Part shown: piece after piece, positions 8,330 through 15,657 of the stretch
Layout: every line of letters begins with the position of its first letter
Position numbering within the stretch: position 1 is the first letter of the stretch
Assembly: GCA_910584665.1 (NCBI GenBank)
Contig: CAJUBL010000055.1
Coordinates: 1-19,888, forward strand
Direction of reading: 5' to 3'
DNA length: 19,888 nt
Origin: an uncultured Muribaculaceae bacterium
Lineage (GTDB): Bacteria; Bacteroidota; Bacteroidia; Bacteroidales; Muribaculaceae
Made by a program: the position numbers and the translations under genes
Notes under the pieces: generated by a model
Databases searched by the model: none
What the model was told of the DNA's origin: nothing
What the model saw: the letters and a program-made list of their open reading frames with translations, nothing else

Positions 8330-11300
8330 TCAAAACGACAGATCAAGACCAAACGTGAATGTACGCTGCTGTGGATAGAATGACCATGTATAGTTGCCGC
8401 TCTCCGGATCAAGATATTTAAAATCCGTAACAGTAAACAGATTCATACCCGAAGCAAATAAACGGAGATTCTCAATACCTGCCTTTTTAGTTATCTTCTT
8501 TGGAAGTGTATAACCAATCGAAGCGTTCTTCAGGCGCAGATAGGCTCCGTTACGTTTCCAGAAGTCTGATTTATTATAATTGGCACCATAAGGAGACAAC
8601 GACAGACGCGGGAAGTCCGCATCAGGATTATCGGGGCGCCATGAGCCTTCAACAAGATACAATGGAGAGTTGTCATAGCCTGCATAGAAAGGTCGTCCGA
8701 GCGGACCTGCATCCGACAGATAGGTTCCGGTCGTACCTTTGCCATAGAAAGCGAGGAATTTATCACATAATCCGGCTCCCTGAAATTGGAAAGATATATC
8801 AAATCCCTTCCAATTGGCCTCTGCACTCAGTGCAAACATAAGTTCAGGTCTCGGACCACGACCGATATATGTCTGATCTTTACTATCGATAACACCATCT
8901 CCATTGACATCCACAAACTTAATATCACCTACCTTAGGATCACCTGCGAATGTATACCGGGGAGCTGTGGCAAGTTCCTCTTCAGTCTGGAATAATCCAT
9001 CGGTTTTATATCCCATAACCGCTCCGATTGAGGAACCAAGCTGACTTTGCCATGGAAGAACTCCGGCACTCTCGGTACGACGCAGGATCTTGTTGTGGGC
9101 ATAAGACATATTGTAGCTGACATTGTAGTTTACATTACCGATACGATTGGTATGACGCAATACAAGTTCAAATCCACGGTTGTCAAAACGACCGGTAGAA
9201 TCTACCCTCGGGAAATTTCCGGCCAGAGAAGGAGCATATGCGCTTCCTGCACCGGTAAGTATATCATAAGTGTATTTATAGAACCAGTCAAACTCAACAC
9301 CAAGAAGACCGTTCCACATTGTCAGTTCCGCACCGATATTGTAAGTTAAAGTCTTTTCCCATGTCAGGTCATACTGTAGATACTTGGTTTCGGGGACCAG
9401 TGTCGGACCTGCTGTAGGAGTTTTGCCGAATACCATGGCATTATTAGTGAATGTCATCAGTCTGCGGTAAATCCATGGGTCAGGTTTTCCATCTCCATCT
9501 ACGTCAATATTGTCATTTCCTGTAAGACCGATAGAACCACGTACTTTCAGGAAGTTAACTTTATCCCCAAGGAACTCGCGGGCCCAGTCTTCCTTCGAGA
9601 TAACCCAACCGGCCGATCCAGAAGGGAAGAAACCATAACGATTACCGGGAGCAAACATATAGGAACCATCATAGCGGAATGCAAACTCCGCAAGGTATTT
9701 CTCATCATAATTATAACTTAATCGGCCTGCATAGCCGTCCTTGGCTATATATCCAGCGGTTTCATGGTTACCGTCCTGAGCTCTTATTTCACTACCATAA
9801 TTTAGGTAAGGCAGATCATACAGATTAAAATTCCAACGTGTTGCGTCCGATTCACTTGAACGGTTGATTGTCTTTTCATATAACAGAATGACATCGACAT
9901 TATGTTTCCCGGCAAATGTATTGCTGTAACTTATAGAAGGGCGCAGTACAACCTGCTGGTATCTTTGGTCGCCTAACACCATACCGCCTTTTGCCGCCAG
10001 ATTTTGAGCGGCTCCCTTGGTATATTCCAACGTGCCTGGCGAGAAATTCATCAGATCATAGCTGTAATTAAATGTCTTGCTATTGATGTTACGCCAGTCC
10101 CAGCTGAAGAAGAATGATGCCTTGAAACCTTTCAGGAACGGAGCTTTCCAATCAACACGGCCGGCAGTGTTGATACTTATGTTGCGTGTTTTATGGAAAC
10201 CTGAATTACCAATCGAATACTCAGGATTGACACTCGGTGTACGGAAAGCACCGGTCGGCATACCATAATCGGGGTCGTCCGGATCACAGGCATAGTAATA
10301 TTTAGGTACATATGGTAAAGAATACAGCATGACATTTTCAAGATTGAAAGCACCCACACCGCCCGACTGAGCCATCTGATGACCCGACTCGTCATTGCTG
10401 TCGGCGACTGTTCCTGCGACATTAAACATCACATCAAACATATTTGCAATCTCGGCATTGACATTTGAACGGAAGTTGCCGCGCTGATAATCCATGCCCT
10501 TCATTATACCGTTTTGCTTCATGAAGCCGCCGGCAAGGAAATATTGGGCTTTCTGAGTACCACCGCTTATAGATAGATTATGCTGGGTGGACAATACGTT
10601 TTTCTTAAAAGGAGATCCCCAATCTGTATTTTCTATGCCATCCGAGAGGTCTCCGTTGGTGGTTGCGGCAATCATCTCTGGGGTAAATTTTAATTTTTCG
10701 GGGCTGATACCGTCCATGAGCTGTGCTCTGTTATACCACTCCATATACTGGGTACCGTTCATCATTTCGGGAAGTGATGTAGCCTGGTTTACAGTCAATG
10801 TGCCACGATAGCTGATGTTTGCATTGCCCTCTTTACCTTTCTTTGTAGTAATAATGATAACTCCGTTAGCAGCCTTCATTCCATAGATAGCACATGAAGC
10901 GGCATCCTTCAAAATTGAAATCGACTCGATATCATTGGGATCAATTTCGCCTAATCCACGACTTCCTCTGTCCACACCGTCAATAATACACATGACCGTA
11001 CCGCCATCATTATAAGAAGAATAACCGCGCACGAGAAGCGAAACGCCGTCGCTACCGGGACGGCCTGTCGATTGCATTGTAATCAACCCGGGCAGTTTAC
11101 CCACAAGAGCCTGAGACAAGTTGGAACTGACACTTTTGGTAATGTCTTTTGCTCCGATAGCAGAAACGGCGCCGGTCATAGTCACCTTCTTCTGCTGGCC
11201 GTAACCCACCACAACAACCTCGTCAAGAAGCTTGGAGTCTTCTTTCAAAGTGACATTGATCTCGGTCTTTCCATTGACTCTGACATTCTGAGGTATCATG

Positions 11301-11566
11301 CCCACGTATGTGAATGTGAGCGTACCGTCGGAAGGTGCATTGATTGTGTACAAACCATCGATGTTGGTCGATGTGCCGGTCGAGGTTCCCTTCACCATGA
11401 CGGTCACACCAGGCAACGGCTCTCCAGTCTCATCCAGGACTGTTCCCGATACTGTCACCTGAGCCGCAGCAGTGAAAGAACACACCAAAAGCATCGTAAG
11501 CGACACCAGCAACATGTGCATGCGGCGTGCTATGCCTTTCGTACTTTTTTCGCTTGAAGCGCACAT
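8330..11566 (-). CDS. susC: SusC/RagA family TonB-dependent outer-membrane transporter
   Basis: 1078-aa outer-membrane receptor that imports oligosaccharides into the periplasm using TonB energy. The signal peptide ends at about AAA|QV (residue 35/36). If Met16 or Met18 (RRMHMLLVSLTMLL) is the true start, translation begins near 11521 or 11515 and the signal is more conventional. Residues about 36-112 are the carboxypeptidase-regulatory-like domain (VSGTVLDETGEPLPGVTVMV). The TonB-box-like DEVVVVGYGQQKK follows (115-127), then the plug with LVRGYSSYNDGG, IDGVDRG, IESISILKDAASCAIYG and ANGVIIITTKKG. The rest is the 22-strand barrel, including a calcium-type loop DVNGDGVIDSKD, and it ends in TFGLDLSF with the C-terminal Phe of barrel proteins. 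First gene of the locus. It has a carboxypeptidase-like domain but no STN domain, so it does not suggest an anti-sigma-coupled receptor. Confidence 0.97.
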   Translation of the reverse strand: MCASSEKSTKGIARRMHMLLVSLTMLLVCSFTAAAQVTVSGTVLDETGEPLPGVTVMVKGTSTGTSTNIDGLYTINAPSDGTLTFTYVGMIPQNVRVNGKTEINVTLKEDSKLLDEVVVVGYGQQKKVTMTGAVSAIGAKDITKSVSSNLSQALVGKLPGLITMQSTGRPGSDGVSLLVRGYSSYNDGGTVMCIIDGVDRGSRGLGEIDPNDIESISILKDAASCAIYGMKAANGVIIITTKKGKEGNANISYRGTLTVNQATSLPEMMNGTQYMEWYNRAQLMDGISPEKLKFTPEMIAATTNGDLSDGIENTDWGSPFKKNVLSTQHNLSISGGTQKAQYFLAGGFMKQNGIMKGMDYQRGNFRSNVNAEIANMFDVMFNVAGTVADSNDESGHQMAQSGGVGAFNLENVMLYSLPYVPKYYYACDPDDPDYGMPTGAFRTPSVNPEYSIGNSGFHKTRNISINTAGRVDWKAPFLKGFKASFFFSWDWRNINSKTFNYSYDLMNFSPGTLEYTKGAAQNLAAKGGMVLGDQRYQQVVLRPSISYSNTFAGKHNVDVILLYEKTINRSSESDATRWNFNLYDLPYLNYGSEIRAQDGNHETAGYIAKDGYAGRLSYNYDEKYLAEFAFRYDGSYMFAPGNRYGFFPSGSAGWVISKEDWAREFLGDKVNFLKVRGSIGLTGNDNIDVDGDGKPDPWIYRRLMTFTNNAMVFGKTPTAGPTLVPETKYLQYDLTWEKTLTYNIGAELTMWNGLLGVEFDWFYKYTYDILTGAGSAYAPSLAGNFPRVDSTGRFDNRGFELVLRHTNRIGNVNYNVSYNMSYAHNKILRRTESAGVLPWQSQLGSSIGAVMGYKTDGLFQTEEELATAPRYTFAGDPKVGDIKFVDVNGDGVIDSKDQTYIGRGPRPELMFALSAEANWKGFDISFQFQGAGLCDKFLAFYGKGTTGTYLSDAGPLGRPFYAGYDNSPLYLVEGSWRPDNPDADFPRLSLSPYGANYNKSDFWKRNGAYLRLKNASIGYTLPKKITKKAGIENLRLFASGMNLFTVTDFKYLDPESGNYTWSFYPQQRTFTFGLDLSF

Positions 11567-11961
11567 AGAATTTAAATTTAAGGTTAATAATATGATATAA
11601 TGATTTTTAGTTAATATCTACAGTATCATGAGACTCCGCGATAGCGCCTGACACAAGACTTTTATTTATAAATTTTTCACAAATATACATACAAGTTCTT
11701 ACCATCCCCTATTTTTAAAGTTAATAGTTGTTAACTACAGTATATTTATTATCAAATTTTAAAAAGTATGTTTTATAACATATTTCTCACTTAAAAAGCA
11801 TCAAAATACAACCGATAGCAATTCTACCGGTACCATACTACCGATCCAATACAATTTCCCCGATATGAATGTTATCATGACTTAATCCCACATTTTTATT
11901 CTTTCGCGTAACCTGCAACATCATCCAACTTTTCAAACGGCTACGTTTTTTGCCTAATTCA
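11567..11961. other. AT-rich susC upstream region
   Basis: About 395 bp of AT-rich DNA without a credible gene. It holds the susC leader and candidate -7 box, an inverted repeat GTTAATAGTTGTTAAC (11720-11735) upstream of that box, and three ACCGRT motifs at 11811, 11826 and 11840 spaced 14-15 bp apart. Either could bind a locus regulator, but none is encoded in the window. The short minus-strand frame 11838-12077 runs into the repeats and is not taken as a gene. Confidence 0.5.
11680..11687 (-). promoter_or_regulatory. Candidate -7 box of the susC promoter
   Basis: Minus-strand TATATTTG is a full match to the Bacteroides -7 consensus TAnnTTTG. It would start a leader of roughly 105 nt before the susC start at 11566. 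No TTTG/TTG is found 19-21 bp upstream, which fits an activator-dependent promoter as expected for an inducible glycan locus. A single 8-bp match in AT-rich DNA can arise by chance. Confidence 0.5.
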
Positions 11962-12056
11962 CGACCATCATTCAACTTAATTATCCATACAGAACGCTTT
12001 AAGGGCAAAGCGTAGAAAGGATCTGCGCTTTTATTTATTTTTTGCGCAATCTGCGT
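11962..12056. repeat. Modular intergenic repeat, copy 1
   Basis: Begins CGACCATCATTCAACTTAAT and contains CAGAACGCTTT followed by AGCGTAGAAAGGATCTGCGC and TGCGCAATCTGCG. The first 39 bases align with the start of copy 3 with only a few changes. It lacks the GTTAACCA/TGGTTAAC tail of the other two copies. Confidence 0.7.
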
Positions 12057-12070
12057 TTCTCGTTCCACAC

Positions 12071-12160
12071 TAATCATCTGTACAGAACGCTTTCGGAGCG
12101 AAGCGCAGAGAGAATTTGCGGTTAACCAACTAACAGCCGGATGGTTAACACTTCAATCTG
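12071..12160. repeat. Modular intergenic repeat, copy 2
   Basis: Contains CAGAACGCTTTCGGAGCGAA as in copy 3, then runs directly into a tail at 12118 (GCGGTTAACCAACTAACAGC...). Compared with copy 3 an internal block of about 34 bp with ATCTGCGC/TGCGTAATCTGCG is missing. The tail forms a hairpin with perfect 8-bp arms GTTAACCA (12121-12128) and TGGTTAAC (12142-12149). Confidence 0.75.
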
Positions 12161-12307
12161 CGATCATCGTTCAACCTTGATTATCTACACAGAACGCTTT
12201 CGGAGCTAAGTGCAGAAAGAATCTGCGCTTTTTCGTATTTTTGCGTAATCTGCGTAATTTGCGGTTAATCAACTAACAGCCGGATGGTTAACCTTTTAAT
12301 CTGCGAT
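12161..12307. repeat. Modular intergenic repeat, copy 3 (fullest copy)
   Basis: Holds all modules: the CGATCATCGTTCAACC head, CAGAACGCTTTCGGAGCTAA, the ATCTGCGC and TGCGTAATCTGCG block, and the tail at 12261-12307, which matches 12118-12164 at about 43 of 47 positions. The tail hairpin is kept through a pair that would be G-U in RNA (GTTAATCA 12264-12271 with TGGTTAAC 12285-12292). It ends about 20 bp before the next gene's promoter. Confidence 0.75.
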
Positions 12308-12327
12308 TCAGAAGGCTTAAGAAAATA

Positions 12328-12359
12328 TTTGGTGCGGTCACATATTATCACTAAATTTG
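12328..12359 (+). promoter_or_regulatory. Bacteroides-type promoter of the CoA-transferase gene
   Basis: The -33 TTTG at 12328-12331, a 20-bp spacer and the -7 TAAATTTG at 12352-12359 all fit the Bacteroidetes primary sigma consensus. The ATG at 12367 is only 7 nt beyond the -7 box, so the transcript would be leaderless or nearly so. Confidence 0.8.
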
Positions 12360-12366
12360 TGGCTGT

Positions 12367-13680
12367 ATGGAGAAGAACGACTACAACTACAAATACGTTA
12401 CGGCCGACGAAGCTGTAAAGATGGTCAAAAGCGGTGATCATGTTTTCGTTCAGGGCAGCTGTTCGATACCCGAAACTCTCATTGCGGCGCTTGCCAGACG
12501 CGGCAATGAACTTCGTGACGTCATTCTATATAATGCTTTCGCACTGGGCCGGCGTGTGTCACCGCTATGCGATCCGGCGCTCAGGGACTCGTTTCTCATT
12601 GATTCGTTTTTTGTTTCCAATGCCGTACGCGGGTGGGTCAATCAGGGATATGCCACAACCACTCCGCGATTCTTCGGCCAGGTGCCACAATTGTTCCGTG
12701 ACGGCACGATATCCCTTGACGTAGCGTTCATCAACTGCTCGCTGCCCGACAAGGACGGCTACGTATCGTTTGGCGTATCGTCGGATATCACTCCCGCCGC
12801 AGTCGAAGTAGCAAAATTCATCATAGCAGAGATAAACCCCAACATGCCGTTCACCTACGGTGACTCGGTTATACACATATCGCGTCTCGATGCTATGGTA
12901 CGTGCTGACGACCCGTTAGCCGAAACCAACGACATACCGCTGACTGAAAACGAGCTGAAAATAGGTCATGCCATAGCCGAACAGATTCCGGACGGAGCAG
13001 TACTTCAGGTCGGTGTCGGCAGTGTTCCCAATGCCGTGCTCCATGCCCTGAAGCATCACCGGCATCTCGGCATACACACCGAAGCCCTGACCGAAGGGAT
13101 AGTCGATCTTATAGAGAGCGGTGTTGTCGACAACTCGATGAAACAGGTTGAGCGCGGTCGTTCGGTAGCATCACTGGCACTGGGGACACGAAGGCTATAT
13201 GACTTCATAGACCATAATCCTATGATATGCATGCGTGACATCGCGTGGGTAAACGACCCGTTTGTCATATCCCGCAACCACAATATGGCCGCCATCAACT
13301 CATGCCTCGAGATTGATCTCTCGGGACAGATATGCGCCGACTCGATAGGCACCCGCATCTATTCGGGTGTAGGAGGCCAGCAGGACTTCGTCTACGGTTC
13401 GTCGCGCAGTATCGGAGGCCAGTCGTTCATAGCCATGCTCTCGACCACCTCAAAGGGAGAAAACAAGATCAAGGCGGTATTGACACCGGGAGCCGGAGTG
13501 GTGACCACACGCTTCCAGACCAACTGGGTAGTGACCGAGTACGGCGCCGTGAACCTGCGTGGAAAAAACATGATAGACCGTGCGAGACTGCTCATTTCCA
13601 TAGCCGCCCCACAGTTCCGCGAAGAACTTGACCGTGCAGCCTATGACATGCTCGGCTACGCCTACCGGCGATGGCGCTGA
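12367..13680 (+). CDS. Acetyl-CoA hydrolase/transferase family protein (4-hydroxybutyrate/butyrate-type CoA-transferase)
   Basis: 437-aa cytoplasmic CoA-transferase that moves CoA between acetyl-CoA and a short carboxylic acid through a glutamyl-CoA thioester. The N-terminal domain (about 10-190) has GDHVFVQGSCSIPETLIAAL and FINCSLPDKDGYVSFG. The C-terminal domain has the glycine-rich LQVGVGSVPNAV (213-224) and GIHTEALTEGIVDL, where Glu239 corresponds to the catalytic Glu238 of clostridial 4-hydroxybutyrate CoA-transferase. YSGVGGQQDFVYGSSRS and VVTTRFQTNWVVTEYGAVNLRG are family signatures. Length matches that family. Acetate, propionate, succinate or butyrate derivatives could be the acceptor; the sequence does not decide. 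It is transcribed away from the sugar locus and does not appear to belong to it. The start is fixed by the promoter directly upstream. Confidence 0.93.
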   Translation: MEKNDYNYKYVTADEAVKMVKSGDHVFVQGSCSIPETLIAALARRGNELRDVILYNAFALGRRVSPLCDPALRDSFLIDSFFVSNAVRGWVNQGYATTTPRFFGQVPQLFRDGTISLDVAFINCSLPDKDGYVSFGVSSDITPAAVEVAKFIIAEINPNMPFTYGDSVIHISRLDAMVRADDPLAETNDIPLTENELKIGHAIAEQIPDGAVLQVGVGSVPNAVLHALKHHRHLGIHTEALTEGIVDLIESGVVDNSMKQVERGRSVASLALGTRRLYDFIDHNPMICMRDIAWVNDPFVISRNHNMAAINSCLEIDLSGQICADSIGTRIYSGVGGQQDFVYGSSRSIGGQSFIAMLSTTSKGENKIKAVLTPGAGVVTTRFQTNWVVTEYGAVNLRGKNMIDRARLLISIAAPQFREELDRAAYDMLGYAYRRWR

Positions 13681-13697
13681 ACTTTAACAGGTGTGTG

Positions 13698-13727
13698 TTT
13701 GTTTATAGGACATATTCCTTAATTTTC
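13698..13727 (+). promoter_or_regulatory. Weak candidate promoter of the small barrel gene
   Basis: TTTG at 13698-13701 and TAATTTTC at 13720-13727 (one mismatch to TAnnTTTG) with an 18-bp spacer, 22 nt before the ATG at 13750. No terminator hairpin separates it from the CoA-transferase stop at 13680, so read-through is also possible. Confidence 0.35.
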
Positions 13728-13749
13728 ACAAACGCACACTTAAACTGTT

Positions 13750-14289
13750 ATGAAAAAACTATTTATTATGGCAGTCATGGCGATAGCCGCCGTGAGCGCA
13801 TCGGCAGCCGACTGGTACACCGGCGGTCAGGTAACATTCGGCCGTACAACACAGTCGGCAAGCAATCTGAAGACAACCCAGGTCACAGTCCTGCCTGAAC
13901 TCGGGTACAACATAAGCGACAGGGTGGCCATAGGTTCAAGCCTCGGAATATCGTACCGTAAGTCGGGCGGTGAAGAGAAGACCGTATTCAAGCTCAATCC
14001 CTACCTTCGATACAACTACTTCAAATATGAACGTGTCGACCTCTTCGTAGACGGAGGCGTCGACCTCGGCATGGGAAGCGCCCACGGTGACTTCGCCGTT
14101 GAATTCGGGGTCGGTTTCAGACCCGGTGTGGCATTTCACCTCAATGACAAGTTCAGTCTTGTGGCCCATGTAGGTTTCCTCGGCTATCAGGGAGGCAACA
14201 CGGCGGCCAAGAACAACGGCGCTCCCGAGAACTGGGGTCTGGACCTCAATACCAACAACCTGATGTTCGGTTTCTACTATAATTTCTGA
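13750..14289 (+). CDS. Small outer-membrane beta-barrel protein (OmpX/OmpA-barrel like)
   Basis: 179-aa outer-membrane protein, probably an eight-stranded barrel. Signal peptide MKKLFIMAVMAIAAVSASA, cleavage before ADWYTGG. The mature part is alternating amphipathic strands with aromatic ends (TQVTVLPELGYNIS, RVAIGSSLGISYR, FKLNPYLRYNYF, RVDLFVDGGVDLGMG, AVEFGVGFRPGVAFHL, KFSLVAHVGFLGYQGG) and ends in NLMFGFYYNF with the terminal Phe recognised by the BAM machinery. It is about the size of OmpX-type and opacity-type proteins. No ligand or enzyme role can be read. It lies 69 bp after the CoA-transferase stop and is followed by a strong hairpin. Confidence 0.88.
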   Translation: MKKLFIMAVMAIAAVSASAADWYTGGQVTFGRTTQSASNLKTTQVTVLPELGYNISDRVAIGSSLGISYRKSGGEEKTVFKLNPYLRYNYFKYERVDLFVDGGVDLGMGSAHGDFAVEFGVGFRPGVAFHLNDKFSLVAHVGFLGYQGGNTAAKNNGAPENWGLDLNTNNLMFGFYYNF

Positions 14290-14329
14290 TTATTACGCGA
14301 AACATCGCGTTGATACAATAATATATCGG

Positions 14330-14363
14330 ACAGTGTATCGGACGAATTCGTCCGATACACTGT
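14330..14363. terminator. Perfect 34-bp palindrome, terminator between convergent genes
   Basis: Each half is ACAGTGTATCGGACGAA and its exact complement follows, centred on an EcoRI site (GAATTC). On the plus strand it is followed by TTTTC, fitting a rho-independent terminator 41 bp after the barrel-gene stop. It also lies 27 bp past the Fic stop on the minus strand, where the following T run is poorer, so it may stop transcription from both sides. Confidence 0.8.
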
Positions 14364-14389
14364 TTTCATACCTCCACACCTGCCATCAA

Positions 14390-15505
14390 TCATTCCTCAA
14401 GCAGATAATTGGCACTGCGCCCACCCTCTCCGCTGTTGCGTAGCATACCTTTTGCCACGAGATCATTGATGTCGCGAAGAGCGGTGTCCTGAGAGCAACT
14501 GCATATTTTGGCCCATTTGGAGGTAGTCAGCTTACCTTCAAAGCCATCCCAGAGACGATTGACGACCTTACGCTGGCGTTCATTGATTTCCATATTACAG
14601 AATCTCTCCCAATAAGCTGCCTTACGGAATGTTCTTTCTATTGTCGAGGACGCATGGACAATAGAACTTTCAAGGCAACCAAAGAACCACAACAACCATT
14701 CGGTAATATCCATGTTCCCTTTTTGGGTATGTTCCAAAATTTCATAATAAGATTTTTTATTGCGGTTTATTTCAGCCGACATGCTGTAATAACGGGAATA
14801 ATTCTCATCCAGTCTGGCAAGAAACATATCGGCCAACGTACGGCTGATTCGTCCATTACCGTCATCAAACGGATGTATGGTGACAAACCACAGATGCGCC
14901 ACAGCAGCCATTATGAAAGGCGACAATTCAGCATTATTACACCAATCCATCATCAGTTTCATTTCCTTAGGAACAACACACGAAGCAGGAGCCTCATAAT
15001 GAACCTTTTCATTGCCGAACGCACCTGAAACAACCTGCATAGGCTCGTCACCTTTGCGCCAGTCACCTACCGTAATCCTATACATTCCACTCCTTCCTGT
15101 CGGGAACAGAGCTGAATGCCAGCCGAATAAACGTTCTTCGGTCAAAGGTTTACAGCAATTCCTGACAGCATCAAGCATAACATCGACCAGCCCTTCCACA
15201 TAGTGATCTTCCACAAGCATTCCATCTTCCCTTATCCCAAGCTTACGGGCTATACTGCTTCTGACCGAGTGAGGGTCAAGTGAAATTCCTTCAATCTCAG
15301 ACGAAGTGAGAAGTTCATCTGTCATTGCCGACAGACTTGCTCTGCTCTTTTGATCAAAGCCAAGCATGGACATCCTCCCGTTGAGTTGTCCATGAATAAG
15401 GCTCAAACGTGCCAAAGGGTCAAGTATGGCTTCTGAATTCCACTTGAAACATGGCCATGATTTATCATGCCATATATATGTTCTATGATCTGTAATAGTT
15501 CCCAT
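14390..15505 (-). CDS. Fic/DOC AMPylase with DUF4172 and winged-helix domains (class II)
   Basis: 371-aa cytoplasmic protein that likely transfers AMP to target proteins. The N-terminal DUF4172-like segment (about 8-85) contains the inhibitory helix motif TSSEIEG, that is Ser68-xxx-Glu72-Gly73, as in class II Fic proteins. The target-docking flap is GMYRITVGDWR (140-150). The core motif HPFDDGNGRISR (211-222) is intact, with catalytic His211 and the anion-hole and ATP-binding residues. Residues about 305-371 form a winged helix (TTSKWAKICSCSQDTALRDI, then DLVAKGMLRNSGEGGRSANY), probably DNA-binding. No antitoxin gene is adjacent, as expected when the inhibitor is built in. The next Met (45) would remove most of the first domain, so 15505 is kept although its -7 box lies only 4 nt upstream, suggesting a leaderless message. 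Confidence 0.95.
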   Translation of the reverse strand: MGTITDHRTYIWHDKSWPCFKWNSEAILDPLARLSLIHGQLNGRMSMLGFDQKSRASLSAMTDELLTSSEIEGISLDPHSVRSSIARKLGIREDGMLVEDHYVEGLVDVMLDAVRNCCKPLTEERLFGWHSALFPTGRSGMYRITVGDWRKGDEPMQVVSGAFGNEKVHYEAPASCVVPKEMKLMMDWCNNAELSPFIMAAVAHLWFVTIHPFDDGNGRISRTLADMFLARLDENYSRYYSMSAEINRNKKSYYEILEHTQKGNMDITEWLLWFFGCLESSIVHASSTIERTFRKAAYWERFCNMEINERQRKVVNRLWDGFEGKLTTSKWAKICSCSQDTALRDINDLVAKGMLRNSGEGGRSANYLLEE

Positions 15506-15509
15506 AAGA

Positions 15510-15540
15510 CAAAATTAGTCATTTGCGGTGATTAAACCAA
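15510..15540 (-). promoter_or_regulatory. Promoter of the Fic gene
   Basis: Minus-strand -7 TAATTTTG (plus 15510-15517), a 20-bp spacer and -33 TTG (plus 15538-15540). The spacer contains ATTTGCGGTGATTA (15521-15534), a near copy of one arm of the adjacent palindrome, so a protein bound there would block RNA polymerase. Confidence 0.75.
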
Positions 15541-15541
15541 G

Positions 15542-15567
15542 TATTCGCCGCAAATTTGCGGCGAATA
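15542..15567. promoter_or_regulatory. Perfect 26-bp palindrome, candidate operator of the Fic gene
   Basis: Each arm is TATTCGCCGCAAA followed by its exact complement, with no spacer. It begins one base upstream of the fic -33 box. The downstream arm ATTTGCGGCGAATA (15554-15567) recurs as ATTTGCGGTGATTA at 15521-15534 (12 of 14 identical, offset 33 bp, about three helical turns). It lacks a U tract and lies between divergent promoters, so an operator is likelier than a terminator. The winged helix of the Fic protein is the obvious candidate binder (inference). Confidence 0.65.
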
Positions 15568-15584
15568 AAACAATAAAGCACTGT

Positions 15585-15627
15585 TAAATTTTCTTTTACT
15601 CCCGACTTTTCCGTACCGTTGACTGCG
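15585..15627 (+). repeat. Degenerate upstream copy of the BASS-gene promoter element
   Basis: 43 bp that match 15658-15700 at 38 positions. The -7 equivalent reads TACCGTTG instead of TACCTTTG, so this copy has probably lost promoter activity. Between the two copies, 15631-15654 on the minus strand reads GCTTTTGCCGAGCG followed by TAAGTACCTT, a third, inverted and more degenerate version. Confidence 0.65.
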
Positions 15628-15657
15628 TCCAAGGTACTTACGCTCGGCAAAAGCAAA

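Noticed and set aside
11072..11557. Plus-strand open frame of 161 codons
   Set aside because: Antisense to the signal peptide and plug of SusC; no domain visible.
11680..11735. Invertible (phase-variable) susC promoter
   Set aside because: No pair of matching inverted repeats flanks the promoter and no site-specific recombinase is in the window.
11838..12077. Minus-strand open frame of 79 codons
   Set aside because: Its N-terminal half is a translation of the intergenic repeats at 11962-12077, with no promoter, no domain and a basic, low-information sequence.
11962..12307. Possible CRISPR array
   Set aside because: Only three unequal, imperfect units with variable modules; no constant repeat-spacer rhythm and no cas genes nearby.
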